A stretch of DNA of 64,000 nucleotides from Symsagittifera roscoffensis (Eukaryota; Xenacoelomorpha; Acoela; Convolutidae). Below, piece after piece: positions 23,885-37,303 of the stretch (the first letter of the stretch is position 1; each line of letters opens with the position of its first letter). The DNA is taken from assembly GCF_963678635.1 (NCBI RefSeq), contig NC_087065.1:8767209-8831208 (forward strand). Direction: 5' to 3'. The notes under the pieces were generated by a model. That model ran no database searches. It worked only from the letters and a program-made list of their open reading frames with translations, and was not told where the DNA came from. A program made the translations under genes and the position numbers.

Positions 23885-25205
23885 ATGTCCTGCTTCCCTT
23901 CTGGGTTTAAGGCATTCCTCTTCTATTTTTTATAAATTGATTTTTTTGGTTCCGAAAGAAACTGTCATTTTTTCAAAGTTTTTTTTTCATTTTTATTACT
24001 TATAAGTTTCTATTCGTCAGCTTACAAACCCTTGTTTTCGTTGTGTCGTAGGTGATTTGACATACCCCTCCGTCGCTGTTTCTAAGTTTTTTCGAGGGTA
24101 GCTAATTGGATTTGTGTTTTTCAAGAAAAAGTTTTAAGTTTTGTTCACGCCCAATTTTTTTTTTCGTGGTTTGACCTTTGAATTCTTTTTTTTTCTTTTT
24201 CACTTTATTTCATTTCGTTTGTTAGAGGCAAGGCAAACTCAACTATTGAACAGCAAAACGTTAAAAGCCATGAAGAACGTCAATGACTTCTTATTTCGAA
24301 AAAGGAAAATAATCATCAGATTTTCCAGCGAACTAAAATTTTACCTAATGATCCAGTTTGCTCCATTGGACGCCCGATTTTCATTTAACGTCTAGCAAGT
24401 GGTGTTCAAGTTTTAAAAATTGAATGACATTTTAAAAAGAACTGATTTTTTCAATAATTATCCCTAATAATTCCCCTTTGAGCTGATGAACGTACGTGAG
24501 ACTCCTACATATTGTCTATTGGCTATATTTTCAGTTTCTTTTTAAAATTTTCTTTTTTTTTCCAGATAACACTTTCTTCTTTTTGTCTGAGACTTGGGTT
24601 GCTCATGCTTTTTCATATCCTTACTTACCTTGTTTTTTATATAATTAAGTGTCAATGAATACAAAAAAGACCGTGATATTTTTTTGAACATTTGGAAAAC
24701 AGACAACAAATTGCTCGTGAAACTCAGAGGTTTACAAACCATCTTTACTGACCTCTGGTAGTCGAAAAAAAAATTAAAAACAATTCAGTATTTCTGTCTG
24801 TTTACTTGCCTTCATCGGTTCTTTTCTGACTATCTGTTGACTATTTTATAAAAAGACCGGTATGAATGAGTTTAAATTGCTATGAGTTTATTAAACACTG
24901 GTGGTTGGGTTTTTGATTGTTTTTCTGAAATTAATTTCCACTCGCAGGTTCGCAATTCTGTGCTTGCATAGTATCGCAAGTGATGCGTAGCCATGCTTAG
25001 CTTCTGTCTGTGTTGCCAAGAGCTGCGATGCTCCTCTGTCTTTTTATAAACAGTTTTTTTTGTTCCCAAAACAAATGTTGATTTTTTGAAATTTTTTATA
25101 TCATTTTCTATTTACTAGTTTAGAAAGCTACGTTTTCGTTGGGTCGCAAGTGATGTAACATATCACTTCGTCGCGATTTCGAATAATTTCGAGGGTGGGA
25201 CTAAT
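23830..25205 (+). repeat. Dispersed repeat family, two adjoining diverged copies
   Basis: Shared landmarks in order are GCAATGCTGTGCTTACGTTG, TCGCAAGTGATGCAATG, a T-rich block, TTTCTATTCGTCAGCTTA and TCGTAGGTGATTTGACATA. They occur at about 23850-24115 and again at about 24950-25205. Related copies lie at about 13240, 15630-15900 and 16590-16640. No coding capacity is conserved. The family also forms the flank of the gypsy insertion. Confidence 0.65.
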
Positions 25206-27750
25206 CAACCACACCAGAACTATTCAAACAACTAAAAAGCATCATTGGCTCTATATAAAATTTCACACAATACATTCCTCTTCTGGCACAATTGCCGCCG
25301 CACTGCGCCCACTCTTAAAAATCACAAAAACACTTGAGTTGAAACCTGAATAACGTAGCATTCAACAACTTCCTAAAATTAGTTTAGACATAAGACAAAA
25401 TAAAAATACTGATATCAGATTTTAGAAACCCGCGTGGTTTGCGATGCATCCAAATCAGGCTTAGGGGGAGTATTAGAGCAAATTTCCTAGGAAAGTTGGT
25501 GGGCAATAACTTATGCGTCACGTTTTATAAACTCCCTAGAAGGAAAGTACTCAGTAAACGAGATTGAAATACTTGGGCAATCGAACACTTCTAATATTAC
25601 CTTCACGGAAAAAGTTTTACCGTCATCACAGACCACCAAGCGTCAACCAGCGCTTTGAACACAAACAAGAGATCAAAAACCAGCCAGAGTAGGCCAACAG
25701 GAAGGATTGACCATTTAATTCTCTTTAACTTCGACATAAAAAAAATAATTGGTGGAAAACAAAATGGGATTAATAGTCAAAATGCAAAAACACCCCCACA
25801 GCCTGAGGTGAAGGATGCTCGAGAGCTACTAACGAACCCGCCTTAGAACCAAGTGCTCTTCCCGAAAACTATTTACAGTGACGACAAACCCATCACCGAA
25901 AGACAAACACCGACGACACAAAACAAGAACTCAGCGCAATCTTGACAGACGGAGAAGTCCACGCTCCCAGCATCAACACAATTAAAACTCTCTTTAGAAA
26001 ACCAGGAAACTTACAAGTACTGTGTTAGCCGCGTAGACCCAATACAGTGAAGCCAGGAACAATTGCTGCCAAACATTGAACCCCCTACTATGACAGCCAC
26101 AGATCGAACACAAATAGAGGCCAGTCACGATTTGCTCATTGAGGGGCTGATTGAACAATCGAGCAGGGGAATAATACCAAAATGGAAGAAATCACGACAT
26201 TTTTTATGGCAAAACTACAGAAAGTCCTTGGAGTAAAATTCATCGCCGCCGCAACAAGAAAGATCGAAACATGCAACCACTCCTCAATTTTGTTGAGGAA
26301 CACGACTGGGAGGCAGTCAAGTCCTCTTACGGACAACACTGGTACAACATTTGGAACTTTCTGCTTGTGCGAGAGGACTGCCTACGGACTGATGAAAGAA
26401 TAGTAATCCCGACCAAACAGTGTTAGACATCATCCACCTAACACATCCCGGATCAGCAGCTATGTTGGGTTTGTGCCAACATGTTTGGTTCCGCACATAC
26501 ACCGCTCCATTGTACAGATGGCGCAGAACCGCCGATATTAGGAAAACAACATTTTTTCCAAATGGATCCAGTGATAAAAACAAACGAGGAAGTCCAATTA
26601 GACTTTGCCGGCCCCTTCTCGATGAACTTCAGAAGGTTGCATACATATTGGTTGCAATAGATATTTGGTCAAAGTTTCCGACGGCCAAAGTCGTCTGAAA
26701 CACAACAGCAGACCTTGGCATAAATTTTATCCAACGTTACCTTTCAAATAATGGGATGCCCCGAAGATTTAGATACGACCAAGCACAAATATTTAGGACC
26801 AAAAAGTTTCAACTTATCTGTAACACCGGTAACATAAAACTAAATTTTGCACTAGTAGACTAAAACAGCTTAATAGGGTTGATCAAAAGAATGATCCAAA
26901 ATCTAAAATACAGTTTAGGGTAATTAGAATAGACAAAAACAACACTCCGTATTAATTAGCCTCAAACGTAGCCGGAATTATATAAACACTACGAATCACA
27001 CCGTCCGGAGTAATTAAAGTCTCACCATTTAAAGCCAATATGGGGAGAAAGCCAAAAAATTAACTTTCAAACTTAGTAGGTCTGCCATTAATCTGAATTA
27101 GGTGAATGTAAAACACGCAAGTTTAGATCCGACGCCCAAAACAAATTTCAGACCTCCAGCCGGCGGAAACAAAAACCTTCACTAGTCAAGAACCCCAAAC
27201 ACCAGGCGTGGAAACCAGACGAGCAATAGCAAAAGATCAAAAAACAAATAGAATTATTAGCAAGGAAAAAAATAGGTATTGCAACAAAGGTGAAGGATCC
27301 AAAAACTTTCGAATAAAAATATAAAACCACTGACGGAAAAACTTTGACTTATCCACCACAGACCTCGTGTGTCGAAACATTCGCTAAGCAACCAAGACTG
27401 CTCAGAAATAGTGGATTCGTATTCTTACCTAACTCTTTGATATACGGGCTTTGCAGGCCCTCAAGACTAAGTGATTATGTTGCGTACAAATCTACCTGGA
27501 GATCGTGACTTTGCCTACGTTTCTTAGACATCGTAAAGCCAAACTCCCCACAACACCCGATTTTAAAAGAAAATACAACAACGGGTCTCACAAAAAGACT
27601 GACGCGAAACGAGAAGGCCGAGGACCACAGAGTAGCTCAGCGAAGAGACTGGCAAGACCCACAGGGAAAACAAGCAAAACCCCTGAGAAGACATCGTCCA
27701 GCGAAGAGGAAGAGCTGTCACCAACAACTTCATAAAACTCGGCGCCGTCA
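25206..27750 (+). pseudogene. Second Ty3/gypsy pol relic, truncated and decayed
   Basis: Plus-strand frames show the end of a reverse transcriptase connection region (LRPLLK, about 25290-25320). RNase H follows (VCDASKSGLGGVLEQIS at about 25440, YASRFINSLEGKYS, ITDHQALTSALNTNKR at about 25630-25665). An integrase zinc finger (HLTHPGSAAMLGLCQHVW, about 26435-26490) precedes the integrase core with its first Asp (VQLDFAGPF, codon 26601-26603) and second Asp (RYDQAQI, codon 26776-26778). At the position of the catalytic Glu the sequence reads GLIKRMIQNLKYSLG, with Lys (26885-26887). Frameshifts and stops are frequent. No gag, protease or palm motifs and no LTRs were found, so the copy is 5'-truncated. 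It is a different subfamily from the element at 16.7-23.6 kb. Confidence 0.85.
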
Positions 27751-29150
27751 ACGAAGAGGCTCATAAAAAACACCTAATCAGTGATCGCCCAACCGACCAG
27801 ATAATCAGTCCGGAATCGCCAGTCAACACTGGCAAAGGCACTCGGGAACCCTGTACCAATCAACACAATTGAGAAAAAGACAGAAGGCCAGAAGAAAATT
27901 AAACAAAGTAGCATAAAATCGCCAACAAAAAAGACGCCGACAATCACAAAACCAAGTCTAAAAACCCTAATCCAGTAAAGGGGATTCGCACACAAATCAA
28001 CGGAATTCCAGGAGTGCGTGAAACTTCTTGAGGCGATAAACCCAAAGTAAAAAAAACCAACGGAGATAATAGATATCATTTCCCCCTGTAGATAGCCCAA
28101 GCAAGGACACGGCTGAAGTACTTTTGATCAAAAGAAAGGACGAGAAAGAGGATAAGGCGACCGAGAAAGAAGAGACGACACATGAAGAACACGAGAAGCA
28201 AGTAGAAGACGACAATAACAACGAGGAGAGTATGACGAAACAACAGAGCAGAGCTGGCGAATGAAAACTCATGATGAGAAGAAAGAGAGAGGGAGAGAGA
28301 GAGAGAGAACCACCCGGGGACTATAAAATTCTATAAGACTATATAAATACCTACATCATCGCCCCTTTGTGATCTATTTACTGTACCAATTAATGGCAAC
28401 CTTTCAGAGAGAATTTTCCTAGAAGATGATTTTTGGTGTCCAAGTTTCTGTTAGTGCTACTGCTACTGGCTTGTCGCGATATGTACAATGGGTTTCTAAT
28501 TCATCAAAAAATGAGAAGTTGATCTCATGTTTTGAAGCATTCAGCAAGCATTCATTTTCAGACTGTTTGCTTCGAAAAAGCTCTGAAAACACAAAACATT
28601 AAATCAAGCCGAAAAAACTCACTTCAACTAAAAGTTCATTTCATTGTAACAATCAATTTTTCAATATATTGATTAACTTTCAGACTGGTCATGAATAGGT
28701 TTTTTATATTTAAATTTTTTCCAGTCGGTTCTAACCAATTACTAGTGGGTTTGTTTTTTATTGAACAATGATAACCTTAATCCTTTTTTGTTTAATTACC
28801 AGCTATTGTTTTTGACCTTTAAGCCGACAGTAACCAAAATTTTAAAATAAACATTTATTATTCGTGAGACTTGAAACATGACTCAATCCGTTTTTTATCT
28901 GAAGTAAAATTAGCATATTTTGAAAAACAAATTTTCGGACAGGAAAACTTCAAATTATGTGATATCTGTTTAATTTTTAGTTCATCTTCATAAGTGATCG
29001 TAAATACAATAAGAGGAAATAAATTAGAAAAATAATATTTTTTCGAGTCAGTTCTGAGTAGCCATAGGCTATGAAACGTATAAGTAAATTTACTTTAGAA
29101 GTAAGGTCGATGAGAACCCAAAAAATCAAGCGAAGTCGACCAGAGTTGGG
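27751..29150. other. Unassigned DNA with short GA microsatellite
   Basis: The part to about 28270 is A/C/G-rich on the plus strand and reads as charged low-complexity peptide; it may be the tail of the preceding gypsy relic. A GA-rich microsatellite lies at 28279-28309. TATAAAATTC and TATAAATACC follow at 28322-28350 and could be promoter-like, but nothing downstream looks like a gene. Confidence 0.4.
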
Positions 29151-29245
29151 CAACGTCGATTGGGGTTGAACAAAGCTATGACCAGGGTCGAACAAAGTTG
29201 ACCAGGGTCGAACAAAGTTGACCAGGGTCAATCAATGTCAACATG
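29128..29245. repeat. Short GTCGAACAAAGTTGACCAGG tandem repeats
   Basis: About four degenerate copies of a 20-22 bp unit containing GACCAGGGTCGAACAAAGTT occur in a row. The middle ones are almost identical. Similar GGTCGAA-rich sequence is found in the larger repeats at 32-36.5 kb and 45.7-46.1 kb. Confidence 0.8.
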
Positions 29246-29937
29246 TTCGATGATAATGAACACGATCGAACATTATGATCATATCATGTCCGAATGGCCA
29301 TTTGTTTGACTCTCAAAGTTGAGAGAGCTCATCGTGGACCAATAAACGGTTGATACATAATTCGACCATCTCAAAAAAATTACCGAAGTAGAAAACTAGG
29401 TGAAGTCAAAAAACTAGATGCGCCAGTTGCATTTTTTTCATGTTCTTTCTATGACTTTGTCAGATTATGGTTACATGAAAAAACATGAAAACGCATCGAA
29501 ACACATGAAAACATAATATATTTTTTGCTATTTTAGATAGCTCAAGTTTACAGCCAATATTTACACGACAACACGTGCGGCTTATTGGTTTCTTCACATA
29601 ATTTTTAAAACTATGATTTATTAATATAACTATTCATATTAATTTGTATGAATTTTCAATGTCCAGATTTGAACTTAACTACAAATCTCAGTACGTGTTA
29701 TATTCTACGATTTAAAAAAATACTCATCTGCTACTTGATTAAGTGCTGTTGGTTTTCCTGCTGTTGAATCTCGTGTCTTCGCTTCTGCAAGGTAATAAGA
29801 ACGTCATACTCCATTAAATAATCAAAATCTACATTCATTGAACAATTTTTGCAGGTAATTTTAGCTACTTCATAACTCCGAATACATTTTCATTTATATG
29901 GGCGTTATTTATAAACACAAGAAACGCGCATGTTCTA
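29246..29937. other. Unassigned AT-rich DNA
   Basis: No open frame or repeat of note. The phrase CATGAAAACATGAAAACGCA shows a minor local duplication near 29475-29510. Confidence 0.4.
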
Positions 29938-30587
29938 ATTTTGCGCAGGGGTCGATTTCGGATGAAGCATTAGTGGGTTTAGGGGAGTAAGAGGACGGAC
30001 GCCTCGTTTATCATCGACTCGATCCCCTCACAGCTAAGAGGATCCATTTGGCACAATTGTTCTGAAGCCTATTTTTTTAGATGAACGACCATAAAAATTT
30101 TCTGCGGGAGCCTGTGGGGGGAGCCTCAACGCATTTTTTCCCGAAACTTTCCAAAGGTTATTTAAAATAGAGCTTAAATGTGTATCAGGATACCCCGAAT
30201 AATCAATTTGTTCAATCTAAAATACGGTCGTCATTAATTTTTTTTTCTATCGAAAATCACCGCACCTCTAAAAAGTCCTAGAACCGCGCCTATTACAGCG
30301 TAAGCGGCAAATAAATCATTCAAAACCGAATTGATGCAGGCATTTTGTTTCCCGGATCGAGGTTTGTGATTTATGTTTCGATCGTGGCGGGTCGAGCACA
30401 TGTCAGAGTTTGACCGAAAATCCACAGTCGAGAAGCCCCTATAGTCGAACTCAAAGTCGAAGCGTAGAGTCGAGTCGGTCGAAACATAAAGTCGAGTCGT
30501 TCGAAACAAAATGTCGAACACAAAATCGAAACATAAAGTCGAACACAAAGTCGAAATATAAAGTCGAACAATAAGTCCAAATACATA

Positions 30588-31905
30588 CATACATACATAT
30601 ATACATACATACATACATACATACATACATACATACATACATACATACATACATACATACATACATACATACATACATACATACATACATACATACATAC
30701 ATACATACATACATACATACATGCATACATACATACATACATACATACATACAAATATATATACATACATACATACATACATACATACTTACATAGGTAT
30801 ACACATATATGCATACAATCAAAATTACATACATACATACATACATACTTACATCTAGTGTTACACACATATTTACATGCATACATACATACATACATAC
30901 ATACATACATACATACATACATACATACATACATACATACATACATACATACATACATACATACATACATACATACATAGATAGATACTTAAATAAAATC
31001 ATTACTATATGAAAACACCCTTTAATACATATATTCATGTATGAAAACAGGCATGAGTTTAAACATACAAACAAATATTCATACATACATACATACATAC
31101 ATACATACATACATACATACATACATACATACATACATACATACATACATACATACATACATACATACATACATACATACATACATACATACATACATAC
31201 ATACATAGATAGATACTTAAATAAAATCATTACTATATGAAAACACCCTTTAATACATATATTCATGTATGAAAACAGGCATGAGTTTAAACATACAAAC
31301 AAATATTCATACATACATACATACATACATAGATACATACATACATACATACAAACAAACATACATACATTCATTCATACACACATAGGTATACACATAT
31401 ATGCATACAATCAAAATTACATACATACATACATACATACTTACATCTAGTGTTACACACATATTTACATGCATACATACATACATACATACATACATAC
31501 ATACATACATACATACATACATACATACATACATACATACATACATACATACATACATACATACATACATACATACATAGATAGATACTTAAATAAAATC
31601 ATTACTATATGAAAACACCCTTTAATACATATATTCATGTATGAAAACAGGCATGAGTTTAAACATACAAACAAATATTCATACATACATACATACATAC
31701 ATAGATACATACATACATACATACATACATACATACATACATACGTTGATACATACATACATACATACATTGATACATACATACAAACACTCACACATAC
31801 GTACCTACATACATAATACATACATACCTACATACATACATATATACTTACGCACATACATGATTACATATATAGTTACATGCATACATAAATAGTAGAT
31901 ACTTG
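30588..31905. repeat. TACA microsatellite tract 1
   Basis: Several hundred base pairs of TACA tetranucleotide, interrupted by variant units and by short complex inserts (an ACACATATATGCATACAATC phrase and the TTTAATACATATATTCATG phrase, each more than once). The longest nearly pure stretches are around 30600-30730, 30880-30978 and 31080-31206. Confidence 0.97.
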
Positions 31906-32919
31906 CATAAAAAACATGATTATATACAAACATCCTTTAATACATTCATACATAAATAAAAACAGGCATTCAATAATTCATACAGACAAAGATATTTGGT
32001 TTTCATACTCGTATAACCACTCGTTACACTAATATATTGAAGCTCATGTGAGGTTGGTGGGGGTAGGAAAAAGAGCCAAAAATACTCCGACTTGGCCGAA
32101 ATGTTTTTTCTCGATCGAACTTGGTCAAAATATGTTCTTCATTGGTCAAACATACTCGAAAATTAGACTTGGGTCGAGGTGGTTAAAATATATCGAGCAA
32201 TGTTTGAGATGGTCGAGTTATACCATTGTTTTGGTCGAGCTGGTCGAAATGTAAATTGCATTCATGATTCTTTTCCGTCGAAGAAAACTCCTCGGTCGAA
32301 AAAACTCCTCGGTCCAACTCGGTCGAAAGGTTTTTCCTTTTGCAATTTTGCGCAGGGGTCGATTTCGGAGGAAGCATTAGTAGGTTTAGGGGAGCAAGAG
32401 GGCGGACGCCTCGTTTATCAGCGACTCGATCCCTTTACAGCTAAGAGGATCCATTTGGCACAATTGTTCTACAGCCTATTTTTTGGATGAACCACCATAA
32501 AAATTTTCTGCGGGAGCCTGTGGGGGAGCCTCAACGCATTTTTCCCGAAACTTTCCAAAGGTTATTTAAAATAGAGCTTAAATGTGTATCAGGATACCCC
32601 GAATAATCAATTTGTTCAATCTAAAATACGGTCGTCATTAATTTTTTTTTTCTATCGAAAATCACCGCACCTCTAAAAAGTCCTAGAACCGCGCCTATTA
32701 CAGCGTAAGCGGCAAATAAATCATTCAAAACCGAATTATTGCAGACATTTTGTTTCCCGGGTCGAGGCTTGTGATTTATGTTTCGATAGTGGCGATTCGA
32801 GCAAAAGTCAGAGTTTGACCAAAAATCCACAGTCGAGAAGGCCCTATAGTCGAACTCAAAGTGGAAGCGTAAAGTCGAACACAAAGTTCAAATATAAAGT
32901 CGAACGACAAGTATAAATA

Positions 32920-33700
32920 CATAGATACATACATACATATATACATACATACATATATACATACATGCATACATACATACATACATACATACATACATAC
33001 ATACATACATACATACATACATACATACATACATACATACATACATACATACATACATACATACATACATAAATACATACATACATACATACATACACAC
33101 ATACAAACATACATACATACATACATACATACATACATACAAACATACATACATATGTTCATTAATACATACATACATACATACTTACATACAAACATAC
33201 ATACATATATTCATTCATACATACATAGGTATACACATATACTTTCAAAAATACATACATACATACATACATACATACATACATACATACATACATACAT
33301 ACATACTTACATCTAGTGTTACACACATATTTACAAGCATACATACATACATACATACATACATACATACATACATACATACATACATAGATAGTTACTT
33401 ACATAAAAATATTATTAATGAAAACACCCTTTAATACATATATTCATGTATGAAAACAGGCATGAGTTTAAACATACATACACATATATATACATACATA
33501 CATACATACAAACATACTTACACACATACATACATACATTTATACATACATAAAAACATTCATACATACGTACCTACATACATAAAACATACACAACTAC
33601 ATACATACATACATACTTACGCACATACATAATTACATATATAGTTACATGCATACATAAATAGATAAAAACATACATAGATACTTGCATAAAAACATAA
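32920..33700. repeat. TACA microsatellite tract 2
   Basis: TACA repeats with the same internal landmarks as tract 1, including TTACATCTAGTGTTACACAC at about 33306, so the tracts are copies rather than independent expansions. Confidence 0.97.
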
Positions 33701-34283
33701 TTATATACAAACATCCTTTAATACATTCCTACATAAAGAAAAACAGGCATGCATTCAATAATACATACAGACAAACGTATTTGGTTTTCATACACGTATA
33801 ACCACTTGTTACATTAATATTTTGAAGCTCGTGTGAGGTTGGGGGAGAGGAAAAAGAGCCGATAATACTCCGACTTGGTCGAAATGTTTTTTCTCGGTCG
33901 AACTTGGTCAAAATTTTCTTAATTGGTCAAACATACTGAAAAAATAGACAACTTGGGTCGAAATGGTTAAAATATATCGAACCTGGTTTGAGATGGTCGA
34001 ATTATATCATTGTTTTGGTCGAGCTGGTCGAAATGTAAATTGCAACCATGATTCTTTTCCGTCTAAAAAAACTCCACGGTCGAAAAAACTCCTCGGTCCA
34101 AAGGTTTTTTTTTGCAGTTTTGCGCAGGGGTCGATTTCGGAGGAAGCATTAGTGGGTTTAGGGGAGGAAGAGGGCGGACGTCTCGTTCATCAGCGACTGG
34201 ATCCCATCTCAGCTAAGAGGATCCATTTGGCACGATTGTTCTACAGCCTATTTTTCAGATGAACAACCATAAAAATTTTCTGC

Positions 34284-34388
34284 GGGAGCCTGTGGGGGAG
34301 CCTTCCCCCACAGGCTCCCCCACAGGCTTCCCCCAAAGGCTCAAATAACCTTTGGAAGGTTTTCCCGAAACCTTCCAAAGGTTATTTG
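34284..34388. repeat. Double inverted-repeat insertion in the third unit
   Basis: Two perfect hairpins lie side by side. GGGAGCCTGTGGGGGA (34284-34299) pairs with 34304-34319 across 4 bp. CAAATAACCTTTGGAAGGTTT with its start at 34342 (to 34362) pairs with 34368-34388 across 5 bp. The equivalent places in the other two units (about 30109 and 32512) have only the forward copies. Confidence 0.93.
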
Positions 34389-34806
34389 AAATAGGAGCTT
34401 AAATGTGTATCAGGATACCTCGAATAATCAATTTGTTCAATCTAGAAAACGGTCGTCATTAATTTTTTTTCTATCGAAAATCACCGCACCTCTAAAAAGT
34501 CCTAGAACCGCGCCTATTACAGCGTAAGCGGCAAATAAATCATTCAAAACCGAATTGATGCAGGCATTTTGTTTCCCGGATCGAGGTTTGTGATTTATGT
34601 TTCGATCGTGGCTGGTCGAGCACATGTCAGAGTTTGACCGAAAATCCACAGTCGAGAAGGCCCTATAGTCGAACTCAAAGTCGAAGCGTAAAGTCGAGTC
34701 GGTCGAAACTTAAAGTCGAGTCGTTCGAAACAAAAAGTCAAAACACAGAGTCGAAACACAAAGTCGAAAACAAAGTCGAAATACAAAGTCGAACTACAAG
34801 TAGAAA

Positions 34807-35542
34807 TACATAGATACATACCTACATATATACCTACATACATATATACATGCACACATACTTACATACATACATACATACATACAAACATACATACATA
34901 CATACATACATACATACATACATACAAACATACATACATACAAACATACATATATATATTCATTCATACATACATAGGTATACACATATATGCATACATA
35001 CAAAATTATATACATACATACATACTTACACACATACATACTTATATCTAGTGTTACACACAAATTTACATGCATACATACATACATACATACATACATA
35101 CATACATACATACATACATAGATAGATACTTACATAAAAACATTATTATTTGAAAACACCCTTTAACACATATATTCATGTATGAAAACAGGCATGAGTT
35201 TAAACATACATACATATATACATACATACATACATACCTACATACATACATACATACATACATACATACATACACACATACATACATACATACATACAAA
35301 CATACATACATACATACATACATACATACATACATACATACATACATACATACATACATACCTACATACATACATACATACATACTTATGCACATACATA
35401 ATTACATATATAGTTACATGCATGCATACATAGATAAAAACATACATAGATACTTGCATAAAAACATAATTTTATACAAACATCCTTTAATAGATTCATA
35501 CATAAATAAAAACCGGCATTCATTCAATAATACATACATACA

Positions 35543-35576
<34 letters not shown>

Positions 35577-35640
35577 CATACATACATACACACACAAACT
35601 CACAAAAATATTTACTTACATGCATACGTACACTAAAATT
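34807..35640. repeat. TACA microsatellite tract 3
   Basis: TACA repeats with the CTAGTGTTACACAC landmark at about 35047 and the ATATTCATGTATGAAAACAG landmark at about 35172. Confidence 0.97.
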
Positions 35641-36480
35641 TTAATACCAAAATCTTTAAATCCATATCTATTTTTGCTTATATATTCTTTTGCTTATATT
35701 ATTATACAGTCAAAATACTTTTCGAAAAAACTCTGCGTCAAACGCAGTCGAAATGTTTTTTTTTCGGTCTTAAAAACTCCTCGGTCGGACTCGGTTGAAA
35801 CGTTTTTCCTCGGTCGAACACACTCAAAATAAATTTTTTTAGGTCAAAATTCTTCTCGGGCGAAATTACGGCTCTTTTTCCTCCCCACCTGCAAAATTTT
35901 ACAGGTGAGTTTGTTGACCACGTTGTCCAATTGTTATGAAAGTTTGCATACAACTAATAAGGCGACGACAAACGTATTTGGTTTTCATACTGGTATAACC
36001 ACTCGTTACACTAATATATTGAAGCTCGTGTGAGGTTGGGGGGGGGGGGGGGGGGGCGGGGGAGGAAAAAGAGCCGAAAATACTCCAACTTGGCGAAATA
36101 TTTTTTCTCGGTCGAACTTGGTCAAAATGTTCTTCATCGGTCAAACATACTCAAAAAATAGACAACTTGGGTCGATGTGGTTAAAATATATCGAGCCTGG
36201 TTTAAGATGGTCGAATTATACCATTGTTTTGGTCGAGCTGGTTGAGACATAAATTGCAACCATGATTCTTTTCCGTCGAAAAAACTCCTCAGCCCAACTC
36301 GGTCGAAACGTTTTTCCTTGGTCTAACTTAGTCGAAATGTTTTTTCTTGGTCGAACATGGTCGAAATGTTCTTCATCGGTCGAATATAGTAAAAAAATAG
36401 ACAGCTTGGTTCGAATCGGTTAAAACATATAGAGCCTGGGTCGAGACGGTCGAAACATAAATCGCAAACGTCGACCAGGG

Positions 36481-37285
36481 TTTCAATGATAGGTGACCGA
36501 AACTTTTTATCGGGACGTTAAATGGTAGTTGCAGTGTTTAGGGCCTGGTAAGGAATCTAGCAGTCTTGTTGTTCCGACTTTCGAAGAAAGCGAAAAACAT
36601 TGAAGCTAGAGGTAGTTTTTTTTAATCTAACGAATTTAATATTTGGATAAATAGATTGAGGTTTTATCCTTATTTTTTGCAAATAATCCGTATTTTCAAA
36701 ACAAATTGAAACTCTGGACCGCTAAAAAATCGATTTAGGTAGACATACTTATTTTTGCAGCTCTCCCATTTCTTGTTAGACCGAAAAGTACTTGTACTAT
36801 AGGACGAATTTCAAAATTAAGTGAAAACGAGCATTTGGTCCTTGCGAATCAACATCTCGTTATTGAGGCGCTTGTCAAAAAATTCCAGTTATGAAAATTT
36901 CATAAACTTTTCGACTCCCCCCCCCCCCCCCCCCTGCCTCAGGCGCGCCGAAAAAACGCAATTTTTTGGTCAAAATTTCCAAAAAGTGTCGAAAATCTTT
37001 TTTTGGCCTCTTTTTTCAAAATTTCGCACGCGGCGCAGAAAATTTGGCGAACATAGGGTGTTTATAGTGATTTGTGAGAGCTCGGAAGACCAGTTTGATC
37101 GACCTAAAAAAAAGAAAAGGTCGATAAAGTTTCGAAAATTTTTTGAAAATGCAACATTCCCCCCCCCCCGCCCCCCCCCCCACTGTCGTCGAGAAAATCC
37201 TCGTTCCGCCCCCCTCCTCTAGAAAATCCTAGATCCCCCTGAACTCTCAACAAACCAATTAGTTATGGATGTGATTTCATTTCAG
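36481..37285. other. Region upstream of the GT17 gene, with homopolymers
   Basis: Holds C-runs of about 19 (36907-36925) and about 10-12 (37157-37180), and ends with CCTAGATCCCCCTG. Shortly upstream, at 36038-36060, is a long G-run. The plus-strand frame at 36821-37222 reads through these C-runs as poly-Pro and is not credible coding sequence. A TTTCATTTCAG splice-acceptor-like site ends at 37285, 18 bp before the GT17 start codon. Confidence 0.5.
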
Positions 37286-37303
37286 TAGGGCAAACACCAC
37301 ACA

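Larger units (their letters stand above)
29938..36480. repeat. Large tandem units carrying TACA microsatellites
   Basis: Three units begin with TTTTGCGCAGGGGTCGATTTC (about 29940, 32347 and 34120; steps about 2.41 and 1.77 kb). Each then has a CGGACGCCTCGTT phrase, GGGAGCCTGTGGGGG, AATCACCGCACCTCTAAAAA and a GTCGAA-rich block. A long TACA microsatellite follows, then a TGAAGCTCRTGTGAGGTTGG block (about 32038, 33825 and 36018) and another GGTCGAA-rich block. The first unit is longer because a segment with CCCTTTAATACATATATTCA is itself repeated three times (about 31018, 31252 and 31618). Open frames reading YVCMYVCM or YIHTYIHT are by-products of the microsatellite. Confidence 0.9.

Noticed and set aside
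27505-28272. Charged low-complexity frames on both strands as a separate gene
   Set aside because: They follow directly from the decayed gypsy integrase and have no conserved motif; probably the degraded tail of that polyprotein.
30234-35636. Many long frames reading MYVCMYVC or YIHTYIHT on both strands
   Set aside because: They are translations of TACA/TATG tetranucleotide repeats, which are open in several frames by nature. There is no real protein.
36821-37222. 133-codon frame upstream of GT17
   Set aside because: Built on C homopolymers (poly-Pro) whose lengths are unreliable, with the rest resembling dispersed repeat; no family motif.
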